Shown here one piece after another: positions 35,897-45,311 of a stretch of 64,000 nt of DNA (position 1 is its first letter; every line of letters starts with the position of its first letter). The notes beneath the pieces are model-generated. The model did no database searches, had not been told where the DNA came from, and was given only the letters and a program-made list of their open reading frames with translations. A program made the translations under genes and the position numbers. Source of the stretch: Vibrio renipiscarius (lineage in GTDB: Bacteria; Pseudomonadota; Gammaproteobacteria; Enterobacterales; Vibrionaceae); contig NZ_JTKH01000024.1 of NCBI RefSeq assembly GCF_000827885.1, positions 310,001 through 374,000 on the forward strand, given 5' to 3'.

Positions 35897-37489
35897 ATGT
35901 ATCCTGTAAAATTTAACTTCAAAAAAATCTATACGTTAAGCAAAGAAATGGTGAGCCATTTTCCTAACTTGATGCCTGTAGTTGTCATTTTTGCCTTCAC
36001 TTTTGCCGTATCGATTTTAAGCAACTATTACCATACACAGAAAGCCGCCCGCGAAGACGGCCTGAAATTAATTCATTCCATCGAACGTCATATAGGAAAA
36101 ACGGCAAGTGAATTATACATTTTAAATGACACTGTTGACCCGGCTTGCAGCCAGCAAGATAAACTCACTCTACGTGGCCATGTTTTCCATTCCACTTTCA
36201 TTAAAGAGGTGGGGATATACCAAGATGGTTATGTCGTTTGTACCAGCAATGAAGGCAACGTTCATATCCCCTTGCCGAGTAGTATTACGCAACGAATTCA
36301 ACATTCTCAGAACCACATAACCATTGAACTTGATCGTTCAAACAGCGAACAAACGACATTTTTTATCTATGCTTCGATTAAGAATAACTACGGACTAAAC
36401 GCGCTCTTCCCTCCACAAAGATTACTGAATCTAATGGAGCGCTCGCTGAAACCGAAGCAATACCAATATCACCTCAGTATATTGGGAAGAGATCTCAATG
36501 GAGAGCCACTCGCTGGCAAGCCGGTAAAAGAACAATTTGTTTTTGATTCGACCATTTATCCTTTGCAACTCACATTGAGCCCAACGGTAGGTACCTATCA
36601 GTTCCATTACTTTAGTCATATATGGCAAACGATATTGGTCGCGTCTCTGTTTTCCATCGTGTATTTGATCGCTGGCTATCAACTCTTGGCCAAACGCTCA
36701 ATTGAGTTCAATTTATTAAATGCCATTGAAGATGATCACATTGAGTTGTATCTACAGCCCATCGTCGATATCAACACCAATAGCATGGTTGGAAGTGAAG
36801 CATTAGTGCGCTGGAATCATCCTAAACAAGGGCAAATCTCACCGGAGATCTTCATTCCTTTGGCAGAAAAGCTTCTTGTCATTGATCTGCTGACCAAGAA
36901 AATACTCGACTCAGTGGCTAAATTTCTTAATGAGAATCCACACTATCAAACAGATAAATATATTAGCGTTAATCTCAGCCGTGTCTGTTTAATCGATGAC
37001 AAATTCGTTGATTACTTACAAATATTTGCCAATCGTCAACCACATTTAGTGAATCGAATATTGCTCGAAGTCACCGAAAACTTGGATTTTGATCAATCGC
37101 AATTACAAAGGGCGTTACGTCATCTTGATAGTATTCAAAGGATGGGATTCGAATTAGCGGTTGATGATTTTGGGACGGGTTATTCTGGACTTAATTTTAT
37201 CCGTCAGCATCGTTTCCATGTGATGAAAATTGATCAGGTCTTTATTAAGAGCCTGCATAGTGATTCAAGCATTATGCCGGTACTGGTTTCCATGCTGCAA
37301 TTGGCTCGAGAGCTCAATATGAAGGTGATTGCCGAGGGCGTAGAAAACGAACAGCAAATGACCATACTCAAAGAGCTGGGCGTCAGCTATATTCAAGGGT
37401 TTTATTACTCTCCCCCCATTAAGCCTGAAGAGCTCCTTGCACTCGGCAATGATCGATACTTTGAACAATTAAATAAACAACCCACATAA
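35897..37489 (+). CDS. Membrane CSS-motif EAL c-di-GMP phosphodiesterase
   Basis: 530 residues from ATG 35897 (agg upstream; the frame continues to a TTG at 35837). A first membrane helix at about 25-45 (LMPVVVIFAFTFAVSIL), a periplasmic domain with VCTSNEG (CSS-like motif, the redox-sensing cysteine element of this class), a second helix (TILVASLFSIVYLIAG), then a cytoplasmic EAL domain. Catalytic elements are all present: SEALVRW, SVNLSR, LLEVTEN, AVDDFGTGYS, MKIDQVF, VIAEGVEN, QGFYYS. There is no GGDEF. It should degrade c-di-GMP, possibly in response to periplasmic thiol state. Being divergent from a LapA-like adhesin, it may control adhesin release. Confidence 0.92.
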   Translation: MYPVKFNFKKIYTLSKEMVSHFPNLMPVVVIFAFTFAVSILSNYYHTQKAAREDGLKLIHSIERHIGKTASELYILNDTVDPACSQQDKLTLRGHVFHSTFIKEVGIYQDGYVVCTSNEGNVHIPLPSSITQRIQHSQNHITIELDRSNSEQTTFFIYASIKNNYGLNALFPPQRLLNLMERSLKPKQYQYHLSILGRDLNGEPLAGKPVKEQFVFDSTIYPLQLTLSPTVGTYQFHYFSHIWQTILVASLFSIVYLIAGYQLLAKRSIEFNLLNAIEDDHIELYLQPIVDINTNSMVGSEALVRWNHPKQGQISPEIFIPLAEKLLVIDLLTKKILDSVAKFLNENPHYQTDKYISVNLSRVCLIDDKFVDYLQIFANRQPHLVNRILLEVTENLDFDQSQLQRALRHLDSIQRMGFELAVDDFGTGYSGLNFIRQHRFHVMKIDQVFIKSLHSDSSIMPVLVSMLQLARELNMKVIAEGVENEQQMTILKELGVSYIQGFYYSPPIKPEELLALGNDRYFEQLNKQPT

Positions 37490-37492
37490 CAA

Positions 37493-37522
37493 AAAAAACC
37501 AACCGAAATCGGTTGGTTTTTT
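37493..37522. terminator. Bidirectional terminator between EAL and aldo/keto reductase genes
   Basis: aaaaaaccaaccga / tcggttggtttttt, a 14-bp arm pair around aa, with T-runs on both strands. Confidence 0.9.
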
Positions 37523-37541
37523 GCTATAACCTTGGCGTCAA

Positions 37542-38450
37542 TTAAGCTACACCATGCCCTTTAGAAGCTACCCAAACACGGTACCACTGCTCGCGCGTTA
37601 ACTCGAATGCTAGAGAAGCCACCGCACTTTCAACGCGCTCAATTTTACCTGAACCGATAATAGCTAATGGATTTGACGGTAATCGACGAACCCAAGCGTA
37701 AATCACCTGATCGATCGTTGCTGCACCAATTTCATCACGAATCGCTTCTAATTCAGCACGAACGCGTTTGGCTTGATCGGTTTGCCCTGCAAATATTTCA
37801 CCACCAGCCAGACATGACCATGCCATTGGGCGAATACGCTTCATTTGCAAATGATCCAGTGTTCCATCATGCGCCACCTCAAAGTTAAGTGGGTTAATCT
37901 CAACTTGGTTCGTCACCAACGGTTTATGTACCCGTGATTGCAGTAACTCAAACTGACTCGGCGTAAAATTCGACACGCCAAAATGCTTCACCTTGCCAAC
38001 CTTATGCAGATCGGCAAACACTTCTGCCACTTCATCAGCATCCATCAACAAATCAGGGCGATGAATCAACAACAGATCAATTTGATCAACACCAAGACGT
38101 GACAATGAATTATTCACTGATTCGATAATATGAGCAGAACTGGTGTCATAGTGGTTCACTTTGCGCTGTGGATTTTTTTCACCACACAAGTTGATGTCGC
38201 ACTTGGTCACAATTTCAATCTGTTCACGCACTGAAGGATCAAGCTTTAGCGCTTCACCAAACAATTGCTCACATTCATACTGACCGTAGATATCAGCGTG
38301 GTCTACCGTTGTGATCCCTAAATCAATATGTTGCTTCAAAAACGAAAGGCGCTGCTGAGGCGTCATGCCCCATTCGGCTAATCGCCAATATCCCTGAACA
38401 AGCTCTGACAGCTCTGGACCTTGCGGACCAATTGCTACTTTAGACACCAT
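37542..38450 (-). CDS. ydhF: YdhF-like aldo/keto reductase
   Basis: 302 residues with ggag before ATG 38450. The catalytic tetrad is visible: Asp and Tyr in TTVDHADIYG, Lys in EIVTKCDI, His in LLLIHRPD. NADPH-binding loop elements GSGKIERV and the segment GVSNFTPSQFELLQSR match E. coli YdhF along the whole length. It should reduce carbonyl substrates with NADPH; the physiological substrate is unknown. Single gene, with a terminator shared with the convergent EAL gene. Confidence 0.88.
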   Translation of the reverse strand: MVSKVAIGPQGPELSELVQGYWRLAEWGMTPQQRLSFLKQHIDLGITTVDHADIYGQYECEQLFGEALKLDPSVREQIEIVTKCDINLCGEKNPQRKVNHYDTSSAHIIESVNNSLSRLGVDQIDLLLIHRPDLLMDADEVAEVFADLHKVGKVKHFGVSNFTPSQFELLQSRVHKPLVTNQVEINPLNFEVAHDGTLDHLQMKRIRPMAWSCLAGGEIFAGQTDQAKRVRAELEAIRDEIGAATIDQVIYAWVRRLPSNPLAIIGSGKIERVESAVASLAFELTREQWYRVWVASKGHGVA

Positions 38451-38657
38451 GTGTAATCTCCTACTAAATTTGTTCTTAGGCTAAGCTGCTTTACTCAATT
38501 GCTCAATGTGAACTCACGCGCTCCACCCGCTATTTGCTATTTTTGGGCCAACCACCACATTTCTTTACTCAGTATTTCGTACCAAACCACTGAACATGAT
38601 AAGCACACAAAAGTGGCTACGTAATAAGAGTCGAAGACTCATACGAACGCGCATAAA

Positions 38658-38684
38658 AAAAGCTCCTATTAAATAGAAGCTTTT
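38658..38684 (-). terminator. Terminator of aroG
   Basis: aaaagctcctatt / aatagaagctttt, a 13-bp stem with one mismatch, followed on the minus strand by a T-run. Confidence 0.8.
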
Positions 38685-38700
38685 AGCTCAGAGTAAATGA

Positions 38701-39753
38701 TTACACGCTACGGCGTTGCTGTACCGCTTGCGCTAACTGGCGCAGTGTTGTTTCGGTATCGGCCCAATTGATGCAACCATCGGTAATAGATTGACCGTAA
38801 GTCGGTGCTTTACCATCCACCAAATCTTGGCGTCCTTCGACGAGGTGAGATTCGATCATCACACCAAAAATAGCGTCTTCGCCTGCCGCCAGTTGAGCGG
38901 CAACATCTTCTGCCACCACCATTTGGCGCTTATACTCTTTAGAGCTATTCGCGTGACTAAAATCAATCATCACTTTCTGTGGAAGACCCGATGCTTCGAG
39001 TTCTTGTTTAATCGCACCAACATGTTCGGCGCTGTAGTTTGGCTCTTTGCCGCCACGTAGAATGATATGGCAATCAGGATTACCCGCCGTCTCAATGATG
39101 GCAGAATGGCCGTACTTCGTCACAGACAGAAAATGGTGAGAAGCGCCCGCTGAGCGAATGGCGTCTGATGCGATTTTAATGTTGCCATCAGTACCATTTT
39201 TGAAGCCGACAGGGCAAGACAAACCAGAAGACAGTTCACGGTGTACTTGAGATTCTGTCGTACGAGCACCAATGGCGCCCCAGCTGATCAAATCACCGAC
39301 ATACTGAGGCGTGATCATATCAAGAAACTCACTGGCCGTAGGCACGCCCATATCGGTTAAATCAAGCAGGAGTTTGCGACCAATACGCAAACCATCATTG
39401 ATTCTAAACGTGTCATTGAGGTAAGGGTCATTAATCAGTCCCTTCCAGCCAACCGTAGTACGCGGTTTTTCAAAGTAAACACGCATCACCACTTCGAGAT
39501 CTTCGCTTAATTCATCACGCAATACTTTCAGTTTTTTGCCGTATTCTAAAGCGGCTTCTGTATCGTGAATCGAACAAGGCCCCACAATCACGAGTAAGCG
39601 ATCGTCTTTACCGTTTAGAATGTTCGAAATCGACTCTCTCGAGCGAAATGTCGTGGAAGAAGCGGTTTCTGTCGCCGGAAATTTTTCTAACACGGCAACG
39701 GGTGGCAACAACTCTTTTACTTTACTAATTCGTACATCATCTGTCTGAAACAT
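38701..39753 (-). CDS. aroG: 3-deoxy-7-phosphoheptulonate synthase (DAHP synthase), AroG type
   Basis: 350 residues, exactly the E. coli AroG length, and alike over the whole chain: KELLPPVAVLEKFPATE, LLVIVGPCSIHD, RVYFEKPRTTVGWKGL, GARTTESQVHREL, GFKNGTDG, IILRGGKEPNYSA, MIDFSHANSSK. It condenses phosphoenolpyruvate and erythrose 4-phosphate, the first step of the shikimate pathway. The metal-binding Cys, His, Glu and Asp lie in the GPCSIHD, SVTKYGHSA, VMIESHLVEG and ITDGCINW segments. The match to AroG suggests the Phe-sensitive isozyme. A TyrR-box-like sequence lies upstream. Confidence 0.97.
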   Translation of the reverse strand: MFQTDDVRISKVKELLPPVAVLEKFPATETASSTTFRSRESISNILNGKDDRLLVIVGPCSIHDTEAALEYGKKLKVLRDELSEDLEVVMRVYFEKPRTTVGWKGLINDPYLNDTFRINDGLRIGRKLLLDLTDMGVPTASEFLDMITPQYVGDLISWGAIGARTTESQVHRELSSGLSCPVGFKNGTDGNIKIASDAIRSAGASHHFLSVTKYGHSAIIETAGNPDCHIILRGGKEPNYSAEHVGAIKQELEASGLPQKVMIDFSHANSSKEYKRQMVVAEDVAAQLAAGEDAIFGVMIESHLVEGRQDLVDGKAPTYGQSITDGCINWADTETTLRQLAQAVQQRRSV

Positions 39754-40148
39754 TACTACTTCTTCCTATTTATTGGGTTGAGCACTTTAAGCAAACGCTA
39801 ATGGTTGCGGCTCCCCTTTTTACGTTCCTGTCCTTGTAACTTATCTATCAAAAACCGAGCTTGCAACCATTTTTTTATTTAAAAGGCAATAAAGTGGGGT
39901 TTTTATATCTTTACGACAGGTGTAAATAATTATATACACTCATTATCCTTACTCAAAAGAATGGCAAAGAAAACAAGAATAAGAACTAAAAATCAGAAGG
40001 TTAAATACGAAATCAAACAGAAAAAATCATGACGTGCCAACATTGAAGTAAACGGCTGAATTCATTTTTAGACAGGATGGTGGCGAAAACAGCGCTCAAA
40101 TATCCGTATTCTCGCAACAATATTATTCAGCGGATAGCCGGAGTGACC
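39754..40148. other. Intergenic upstream of aroG, 395 bp
   Basis: Contains the aroG control region with the TyrR-box candidate. The part from 40000 on shows no gene, repeat or hairpin I can support. Confidence 0.4.
39921..39938 (-). promoter_or_regulatory. Candidate TyrR box upstream of aroG
   Basis: tgtaaa-taatta-tataca matches the TGTAAA-N6-TTTACA TyrR consensus at 11 of 12 defined bases. It lies about 170 bp upstream of aroG. E. coli aroG is a TyrR target, so the placement is sensible, but the mRNA start is not known. Confidence 0.4.
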
Positions 40149-40550
40149 TTAAAGACGTCTAAAGACCAAATACAATCGATAGACCGCACTACCAAATAAG
40201 ATGCCGCAAATATTGATCAGTAAGTCTTCCCACGAGAATTGACGTAATGGGCTAAAATTCTGCATAACTTCGTCAGCGCTGACTAAAATCAGCATCAAAA
40301 TCAGAAGAGGCGGTAATCGAAAGAAGGCGTTGCGATAGTAATATTTAGGCGTGGCCCAACTGGCTAGAAAACCAAGCCCGGTAGCAATAATCGCATGCAA
40401 GGCCCAATCGCCACCCAGCATATTTTCAATTTGAACGACCCAATGCCCATTCAGGTTAAACGTCTTCGCCATGGAAGCTAAGCCACCGACCAACACAATG
40501 CTAATCAGCAGTATCACTCGTGTGTTTAAGTATAAAGAACGTTTATTCAT
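40149..40550 (-). CDS. VanZ-like small membrane protein
   Basis: 133 residues from ATG 40550; an in-frame ATG at 40607 would add 19 residues and neither start has a strong ribosome binding site. Four hydrophobic helices are seen (VILLISIVLVGGLASM, LHAIIATGLGFLASW, LPPLLILMLILVSA, LINICGILFGSAVY). Between the last two, DEVMQNFSPLRQFSWEDLL is the conserved VanZ-like motif. VanZ-type proteins give teicoplanin tolerance in enterococci, but Gram-negative relatives have no established role. Function unassigned. Confidence 0.75.
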   Translation of the reverse strand: MNKRSLYLNTRVILLISIVLVGGLASMAKTFNLNGHWVVQIENMLGGDWALHAIIATGLGFLASWATPKYYYRNAFFRLPPLLILMLILVSADEVMQNFSPLRQFSWEDLLINICGILFGSAVYRLYLVFRRL

Positions 40551-40701
40551 GATGGGATCTAGAGATAAAATCGGATTAAAGAACAACCAGCATACGTTAA
40601 CCCTCATCCAGAATAAAGTGGTGCTTTTGGGTTTTTCGTCAAATAATCCGTCGTTTACGCGACTTTTCTGCCGTTAAGTAACATGACCAAACGACATCTT
40701 C

Positions 40702-40733
40702 TATACCTGCCCTACTTGACGTTGTTTGGGTAT
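40702..40733. repeat. Short remnant of the MITE-like repeat
   Basis: tatacctgccctacttgacg then ttgtttgggtat. Its left part matches the reverse complement of the right end of the element at 61249-61366, and its right part the reverse complement of the left end. It looks like two element ends joined without the middle. Confidence 0.5.
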
Positions 40734-40789
40734 CGTCTTTAAATCCAAAATTGAATTCTTGAATCGAAATCGAAATCTACGTAGCCAAC

Positions 40790-41686
40790 TTATGCAATGT
40801 AGTGATCCGCTAAAATGATCAAAAACAGCAGCATCAAGTGATAAATTGAAAACTTAAAAGTCTCCATCGCGGTCTTTTCATTGGCGTTGTACTTTAGTTT
40901 CCATGCATAACCGATAAAACCGAGGCTCAGTATGGTTGACCCTACCCAGTACACAACCCCACTCATTCCCACCAATACCGGAAGTAAACACACCAATGCG
41001 AGTAAAATGGTATAGAGTAAAATCGATGTTTTTGTATATTCAATGCCATGTGTCACGGGCAACATCGGAATATCTGCCTTGGCGTAGTCGTCACGACGAT
41101 GGATCGCCAACGCCCAAAAATGAGGCGGTGTCCAAATAAAAATGATCATCACCAGCAGCCAAGCATGGCTATGTAACTCCCCCGTCACCGCAGTCCAACC
41201 AAGTAATGGCGGCATCGCGCCAGCAATCCCCGCAATCACAATATTTTGTGGCGTTGCCCGCTTTAAATACAAGGTATACACCACCGCGTAACCCAACAAA
41301 CTCGCCAGTGTTAACCACGCGGTTAATGCGTTCACGCCAATAAAAAGAAGACTAAAACCGCTCACCCCAAGACAAAATGCAAATACCGCGACACGCCAAG
41401 GCACAATATCACCAGAAGGAAGAGGCCTGCGATGCGTCCGAGCCATAATCGCATCAATGCGGCGGTCAATGAGATGATTAAACGCCGCAGCCGATGAAGC
41501 CATCAAACCAATGCCAACCATACCCAAGATTGAATGTTGTACGGGAAGCGCCCCCGGAACGGCCAAGCACATGCCGACTAATGCGGTCAGCAACATCAGT
41601 GCCACCACTTTCGGTTTTGTTAAAGTCAGATAATGGCGCCATACCGATCTCGTTTGATCGCTTTCATAGCTGATGGATTTACTCAT
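40790..41686 (-). CDS. cyoE: Protoheme IX farnesyltransferase (heme O synthase)
   Basis: 298 residues from ATG 41686, which has aggag 8 bp upstream (TTG at 41710 is an unlikely start). UbiA-type prenyltransferase with about eight membrane helices. The Asp-rich, substrate-binding motif [20 protein letters not shown] and the second conserved loop ([15 protein letters not shown]) are intact. It adds a farnesyl group to heme b to give heme O, the precursor for heme A made by the neighbouring CtaA. Last gene of the oxidase biogenesis cluster; 25 bp separate it from ctaA. Confidence 0.96.
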   Translation of the reverse strand: MSKSISYESDQTRSVWRHYLTLTKPKVVALMLLTALVGMCLAVPGALPVQHSILGMVGIGLMASSAAAFNHLIDRRIDAIMARTHRRPLPSGDIVPWRVAVFAFCLGVSGFSLLFIGVNALTAWLTLASLLGYAVVYTLYLKRATPQNIVIAGIAGAMPPLLGWTAVTGELHSHAWLLVMIIFIWTPPHFWALAIHRRDDYAKADIPMLPVTHGIEYTKTSILLYTILLALVCLLPVLVGMSGVVYWVGSTILSLGFIGYAWKLKYNANEKTAMETFKFSIYHLMLLFLIILADHYIA

Positions 41687-41711
41687 ACTTTTACTCCTAA
41701 CCTCACTCAAG

Positions 41712-42725
41712 CTACCGTATCAAACGGCGCATGGCATAGTGATTGGGGCTCAATCGCCACACAAGATGATTCACATAGAGAACGTTTAACAGAAGTAACG
41801 CCGCCCCTAAGTTGTGTGCGACCGCAATAACAAGCGGCAGGCTAAAAACGACATTGCTGATCCCCAGTAGAACCTGAACCACCAGCAAAAAACCGAGCCG
41901 AACGGCTTGTTGTCGATAGCGATATTGATTTTGTTTTAACAGTTGCCAAATCAATGCGAGAACCAGAACACTCACCACCATGGCCCCAAAACGATGCACG
42001 ATATGGATCGTCATTCTGGCGCCGTAATCTAACGTACCAAACTCGTAGCTTGGTTGCGGAGCTTGCACCCACTGAAAGGCGGTTTGAAAATCCAGATAGT
42101 CACGCCACTGCCCTTCACAAATAGGCAATTCGGTACACATCAAAGCGGCATAATTAGACGAGGTCCATCCGCCAAGAGCGATTTGAACAATCACCGCAAC
42201 GAAGGCAAACACCGCGGTCAATTTAAGCCCAGTAGTCGGCATGTCTGCGGTATGGATAGAGGCGCGTGTCGTTAAACGCCAATACATCAGTGCCAGTAAG
42301 CTAAAGAGAGTAAATCCCCCTAATAGATGGCCCATGACAACTAAAGGCATTAACTTCAAGGTCACCGTCCACATCCCCAATAAGGCTTGAAAGACCACTA
42401 CGATGACAATCAACGAAGAGAGACTCCGTTCGGATTTAGTGATAAAAGCCACCACAGAAATCGCCAACACCAACACCCCTAAACTGCCAGCAAAATAACG
42501 GTGGATCATTTCTAACCACGCTTTGCCTTGCTCGATCTCCATGCCCGGAAACAACCTTTGAGCACTGGCCAATTCAGTATGATCACTCGGTACACTCAGT
42601 TGCCCATAACACCCCGGCCAGTCCGGACATCCTAATCCGGCGTCCGCCAAACGGGTATAAGCGCCCAACAAGATAACCAAAAAGGTCAAAACCAAACTCA
42701 ATTTCAGCATTTGTTTTAAGACCAT
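41712..42725 (-). CDS. ctaA: Heme A synthase (COX15/CtaA)
   Basis: 337 residues from ATG 42725 with aaggag upstream. Eight membrane helices in two homologous halves. Conserved heme-ligand histidines lie in [30 protein letters not shown] and VAHNLGA. The [11 protein letters not shown]ys pair at the first periplasmic loop is typical of the proteobacterial type. It oxidises the C8 methyl of heme O to the formyl group of heme A. Part of the operon with cyoE and the oxidase genes. Confidence 0.95.
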   Translation of the reverse strand: MVLKQMLKLSLVLTFLVILLGAYTRLADAGLGCPDWPGCYGQLSVPSDHTELASAQRLFPGMEIEQGKAWLEMIHRYFAGSLGVLVLAISVVAFITKSERSLSSLIVIVVVFQALLGMWTVTLKLMPLVVMGHLLGGFTLFSLLALMYWRLTTRASIHTADMPTTGLKLTAVFAFVAVIVQIALGGWTSSNYAALMCTELPICEGQWRDYLDFQTAFQWVQAPQPSYEFGTLDYGARMTIHIVHRFGAMVVSVLVLALIWQLLKQNQYRYRQQAVRLGFLLVVQVLLGISNVVFSLPLVIAVAHNLGAALLLLNVLYVNHLVWRLSPNHYAMRRLIR

Positions 42726-42734
42726 AAAGACTCC

Positions 42735-43283
42735 TTATCCAACACGCGATAATTTGAGTAACTTTCTAAGGTCTCCCAACACATCTTTGCTCTGAGCAAC
42801 CAATTTATCTTCCGACTGGACATTGGGGTAACGCATGACCAGCTGACCAAGCGGGTCAACAATCACATATTCAGATCGGTCAACGACTTGTGAAAATGCC
42901 TCGTTTACTGAGATAACATCAAAAGAGAGCCCCTCGATGGCCGCCAGATCACTGTCTTCGCGTACAAACACAACAGGAGCGACTCGTTGCTGATATTTGC
43001 CTAATGCGATATGGCTTTGTTTGAGTAAGTGTAAGTGCTGCTGACAAATAGCATCACACTTTGCCGGGACGACATAACCTAGTTGCCATTGTTCGCCAAA
43101 ATAGGGGTTCTTGATGCCAAGCGCTTCAAAATTTGCGCTCGGATCAATCAATTGGCCTTTGTTGGTGACGCCGGAATTATACCAATGCTGGCTTAACACC
43201 AATTTGGCGATCAATGCAGGCAAAGCGAACACAAAAATAAGGGCTAATAATGTAACTCGACTGCGCGTTATGGAAGGGGTCAT
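42735..43283 (-). CDS. Sco-like membrane-anchored thioredoxin-fold assembly protein
   Basis: 182 residues from ATG 43283 with ggag upstream. One N-terminal membrane helix (LLALIFVFALPALIA), then a periplasmic domain carrying C76-x3-C80 (AKCDAIC), the spacing of the copper-binding CxxxC of Sco proteins, and the pattern of a thioredoxin fold (GYVVPAKC start, YVIVDPLGQLVMRY strand pair). The usual distal His of Sco1 is not obvious. In other gammaproteobacteria an uncharacterised protein sits at this same place between surf1 and ctaA. Copper delivery to CuA is inferred. Confidence 0.7.
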   Translation of the reverse strand: MTPSITRSRVTLLALIFVFALPALIAKLVLSQHWYNSGVTNKGQLIDPSANFEALGIKNPYFGEQWQLGYVVPAKCDAICQQHLHLLKQSHIALGKYQQRVAPVVFVREDSDLAAIEGLSFDVISVNEAFSQVVDRSEYVIVDPLGQLVMRYPNVQSEDKLVAQSKDVLGDLRKLLKLSRVG

Positions 43284-43420
43284 AAGCTCTCCTTAGCTCA
43301 AGATCAATGCTTGTTGTATTCGTGTTCTATCCGTCTACTTGTCATCGTTTGACTATCTCGCCGTGATTGACTGAGACGCATCTTATCGGCATTCGTTTAA
43401 GGTTTTGGACCGTCTGTTCC

Positions 43421-44185
43421 CTATGTTTTGTCCTGCTTTTTAAGCGCAAGATAAAACCAAATAAAAGCCAATACCCCAAGAGCAAATGCCATACAAAACC
43501 ATTGAACGGCGTAACCAATATGCTTGTTCGCCTTCATTGGAATCGGCTGCCAAGGTTGTACGTAGGGCCAAATTTCGCCCACTTTTTGAGGTTGAATAAC
43601 AAACGCTTCAATGTTGATTTGCCAAAGGTCACTCAACTCATCAATGTTTAAATTTTGCACTCTCATCGGTTGCGTGTTTTCATGCATTAATTGCTGACTT
43701 AATGGATTAATTGAACGGAAATACACACGCCCCTCTCCGTTATATGCTTGGTTCAACCAATCGATGCTTGGCAAGATCGCGCGATTTTTGTCGCCTTCCA
43801 CAAAGCCTCTTTCAAGCAACACAAAATGACCGCTCAACGTTTGCATCAACTGCAAGGCTAAATACCCCACTTTGCCATCCACAATCTGATTATCCAGTAA
43901 CAAATACCTTCCTTTAACCGGCATTGAATGAAAATAAACGGGCCGTCCAGTCAATCCTTTATCCACCCCATTGGGGCTTTGCCTTACCGACTCAATAACG
44001 CTCGACAAAGCTATGGCCGTTTGGGTTTGATTGCGCTGTAAGAGATCCTGAATCGCTTGCTTTTGCTCAGCGCGACTTAACTGCCAAAAACCCAAGTTGA
44101 CCAATATCGATATCGCAGCCACAGTTATGAAGAATCCCAACCAAAATGATGGTTGTTTAAGTAACCGGTTAAAGGACAACACCAT
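43421..44185 (-). CDS. SURF1-family cytochrome oxidase assembly protein
   Basis: 254 residues from ATG 44185; the frame also continues upstream to 44257 without a better start. One N-terminal helix (FWLGFFITVAAISILVNLGFW) and one C-terminal (WFCMAFALGVLAFIWFYLAL) flank a periplasmic domain. Hallmarks: LGFWQLSRAEQK, the GRYLLLDNQIVDGKVGY strand and AVQWFCMA. SURF1 aids heme a insertion into subunit I. Its start codon lies in a CCATGG palindrome that also provides the ATG of the opposite-strand DUF2909 gene. Confidence 0.92.
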   Translation of the reverse strand: MVLSFNRLLKQPSFWLGFFITVAAISILVNLGFWQLSRAEQKQAIQDLLQRNQTQTAIALSSVIESVRQSPNGVDKGLTGRPVYFHSMPVKGRYLLLDNQIVDGKVGYLALQLMQTLSGHFVLLERGFVEGDKNRAILPSIDWLNQAYNGEGRVYFRSINPLSQQLMHENTQPMRVQNLNIDELSDLWQINIEAFVIQPQKVGEIWPYVQPWQPIPMKANKHIGYAVQWFCMAFALGVLAFIWFYLALKKQDKT

Positions 44186-44417
44186 GGTCTTTATCTTCAA
44201 ATTACTGCTGATCTTGCTACTGCTTTTTATCATTGCCAACCTCGCCAAAGCACTCATCGAAATGGTTAAGTCACCTGATGAAGACGACGAAGAATCCGAA
44301 CAACCTTCAATGAGCCACTACCTCGGAAAACGCGTTGTTCTTTCTGCGCTTGCCGTCATTTTGCTGATTTTGGCGCTGCTAACTGGGTTTATAGAGCCGA
44401 ATATACGGCCTTATTAA
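44184..44417 (+). CDS. DUF2909-like twin-transmembrane small protein, antisense within the cox cluster
   Basis: 77 residues from ATG 44184, preceded by aaagga at 8-bp spacing. The frame is open further upstream, inside surf1, but that ATG has the only good site. Two membrane helices (FKLLLILLLLFIIANLA and VLSALAVILLILALLTGF) joined by an acidic loop (SPDEDDEESEQ). Twin-TM proteins of this kind accompany cox clusters in other Proteobacteria. It is the only gene here on the plus strand. Its start overlaps that of surf1 and its end lies 9 bp from the ctaE stop. Function unknown. Confidence 0.75.
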   Translation: MVFIFKLLLILLLLFIIANLAKALIEMVKSPDEDDEESEQPSMSHYLGKRVVLSALAVILLILALLTGFIEPNIRPY

Positions 44418-44426
44418 ATTCATCGC

Positions 44427-45311
44427 TTACAGCACGTAGACGAAAACAAATAGACACAACCAAACCACATCAACAAAGTGCCAGTACCAACTGCCCGCCT
44501 GAAAAGCAAAATGATCTTTTGGGGTAAAATGGTCTTTCGCCACCCGGGCTAACAAAATGATAAGAAAAATCGTCCCCATACAGACATGTAAACCATGGAA
44601 ACCCGTCAATAGGAAGAATGTGTTGCCGTAAATCCCTGCATCTAAAGTCAGTCCCAGCTCTTCATAAGCGTGGATGTATTCCGCGGCCTGAAAATAAAGA
44701 AAGAAGAACGCCAGCACGATGGTAATTTCCAACCACACGATCAAAGCCATGCGCTTGTTTTTTTCCAAGCTGACATGCGCCATATGTAACGTGACCGAAG
44801 AGAGCAGCAAGATAATGGTATTTTTAAGGGGTATCCCACTCCAAGCCATCGCCATGGTTGAAGTGCCATCAGGGGTGGTTGTTAATGGCCAAATCGCTTC
44901 AAATGCCGGCCATAGAACCTCATGCGTCATGGCGTTATTGCTTGCCCCACCCAACCAAGGTACCGAGATCATTCGTGCATAAAATAGCGCGCCAAAAAAT
45001 GCGCCAAAAAACATGAATTCCGAAAAGATAAACCAGCTCATGCCCTGTCGAAAAGATCGCGATAATTGTGGCGAGTAATAGCCGCTCATCGACTCCGTGA
45101 TGACATTGCTAAACCAGCCAGACAACACGTAAAGTAAAAATAAGAAACCAAAACCCAGCACGATTTTAGAAAAGACACTCGCACTGCCCCCCTCCGCCAT
45201 TGTCTGCACTGTTAACCCTGCGCCCACAGCAATTAGAAAGAGCGCGATCGCCGCGACAATCGGCCAACTACTTTGTGCGGGCACATAATAAGATTGAGGT
45301 TTGGAACTCAT
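44427..45311 (-). CDS. ctaE: Cytochrome c oxidase subunit III
   Basis: 294 residues; the start ATG overlaps the ctaG stop (ATGA). Seven membrane helices with family landmarks SWFIFSEFMFFGAFFGALFYAR, LLSSVTLHMAHVSLEKN, EYIHAYEELG, TGFHGLHVCMG and the C-terminal SWYWHFVDVVWLCLFVFVYV. Subunit III stabilises subunit I and supports proton uptake in aa3 oxidases. Co-transcribed with coxB, ctaD and ctaG. Confidence 0.96.
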   Translation of the reverse strand: MSSKPQSYYVPAQSSWPIVAAIALFLIAVGAGLTVQTMAEGGSASVFSKIVLGFGFLFLLYVLSGWFSNVITESMSGYYSPQLSRSFRQGMSWFIFSEFMFFGAFFGALFYARMISVPWLGGASNNAMTHEVLWPAFEAIWPLTTTPDGTSTMAMAWSGIPLKNTIILLLSSVTLHMAHVSLEKNKRMALIVWLEITIVLAFFFLYFQAAEYIHAYEELGLTLDAGIYGNTFFLLTGFHGLHVCMGTIFLIILLARVAKDHFTPKDHFAFQAGSWYWHFVDVVWLCLFVFVYVL

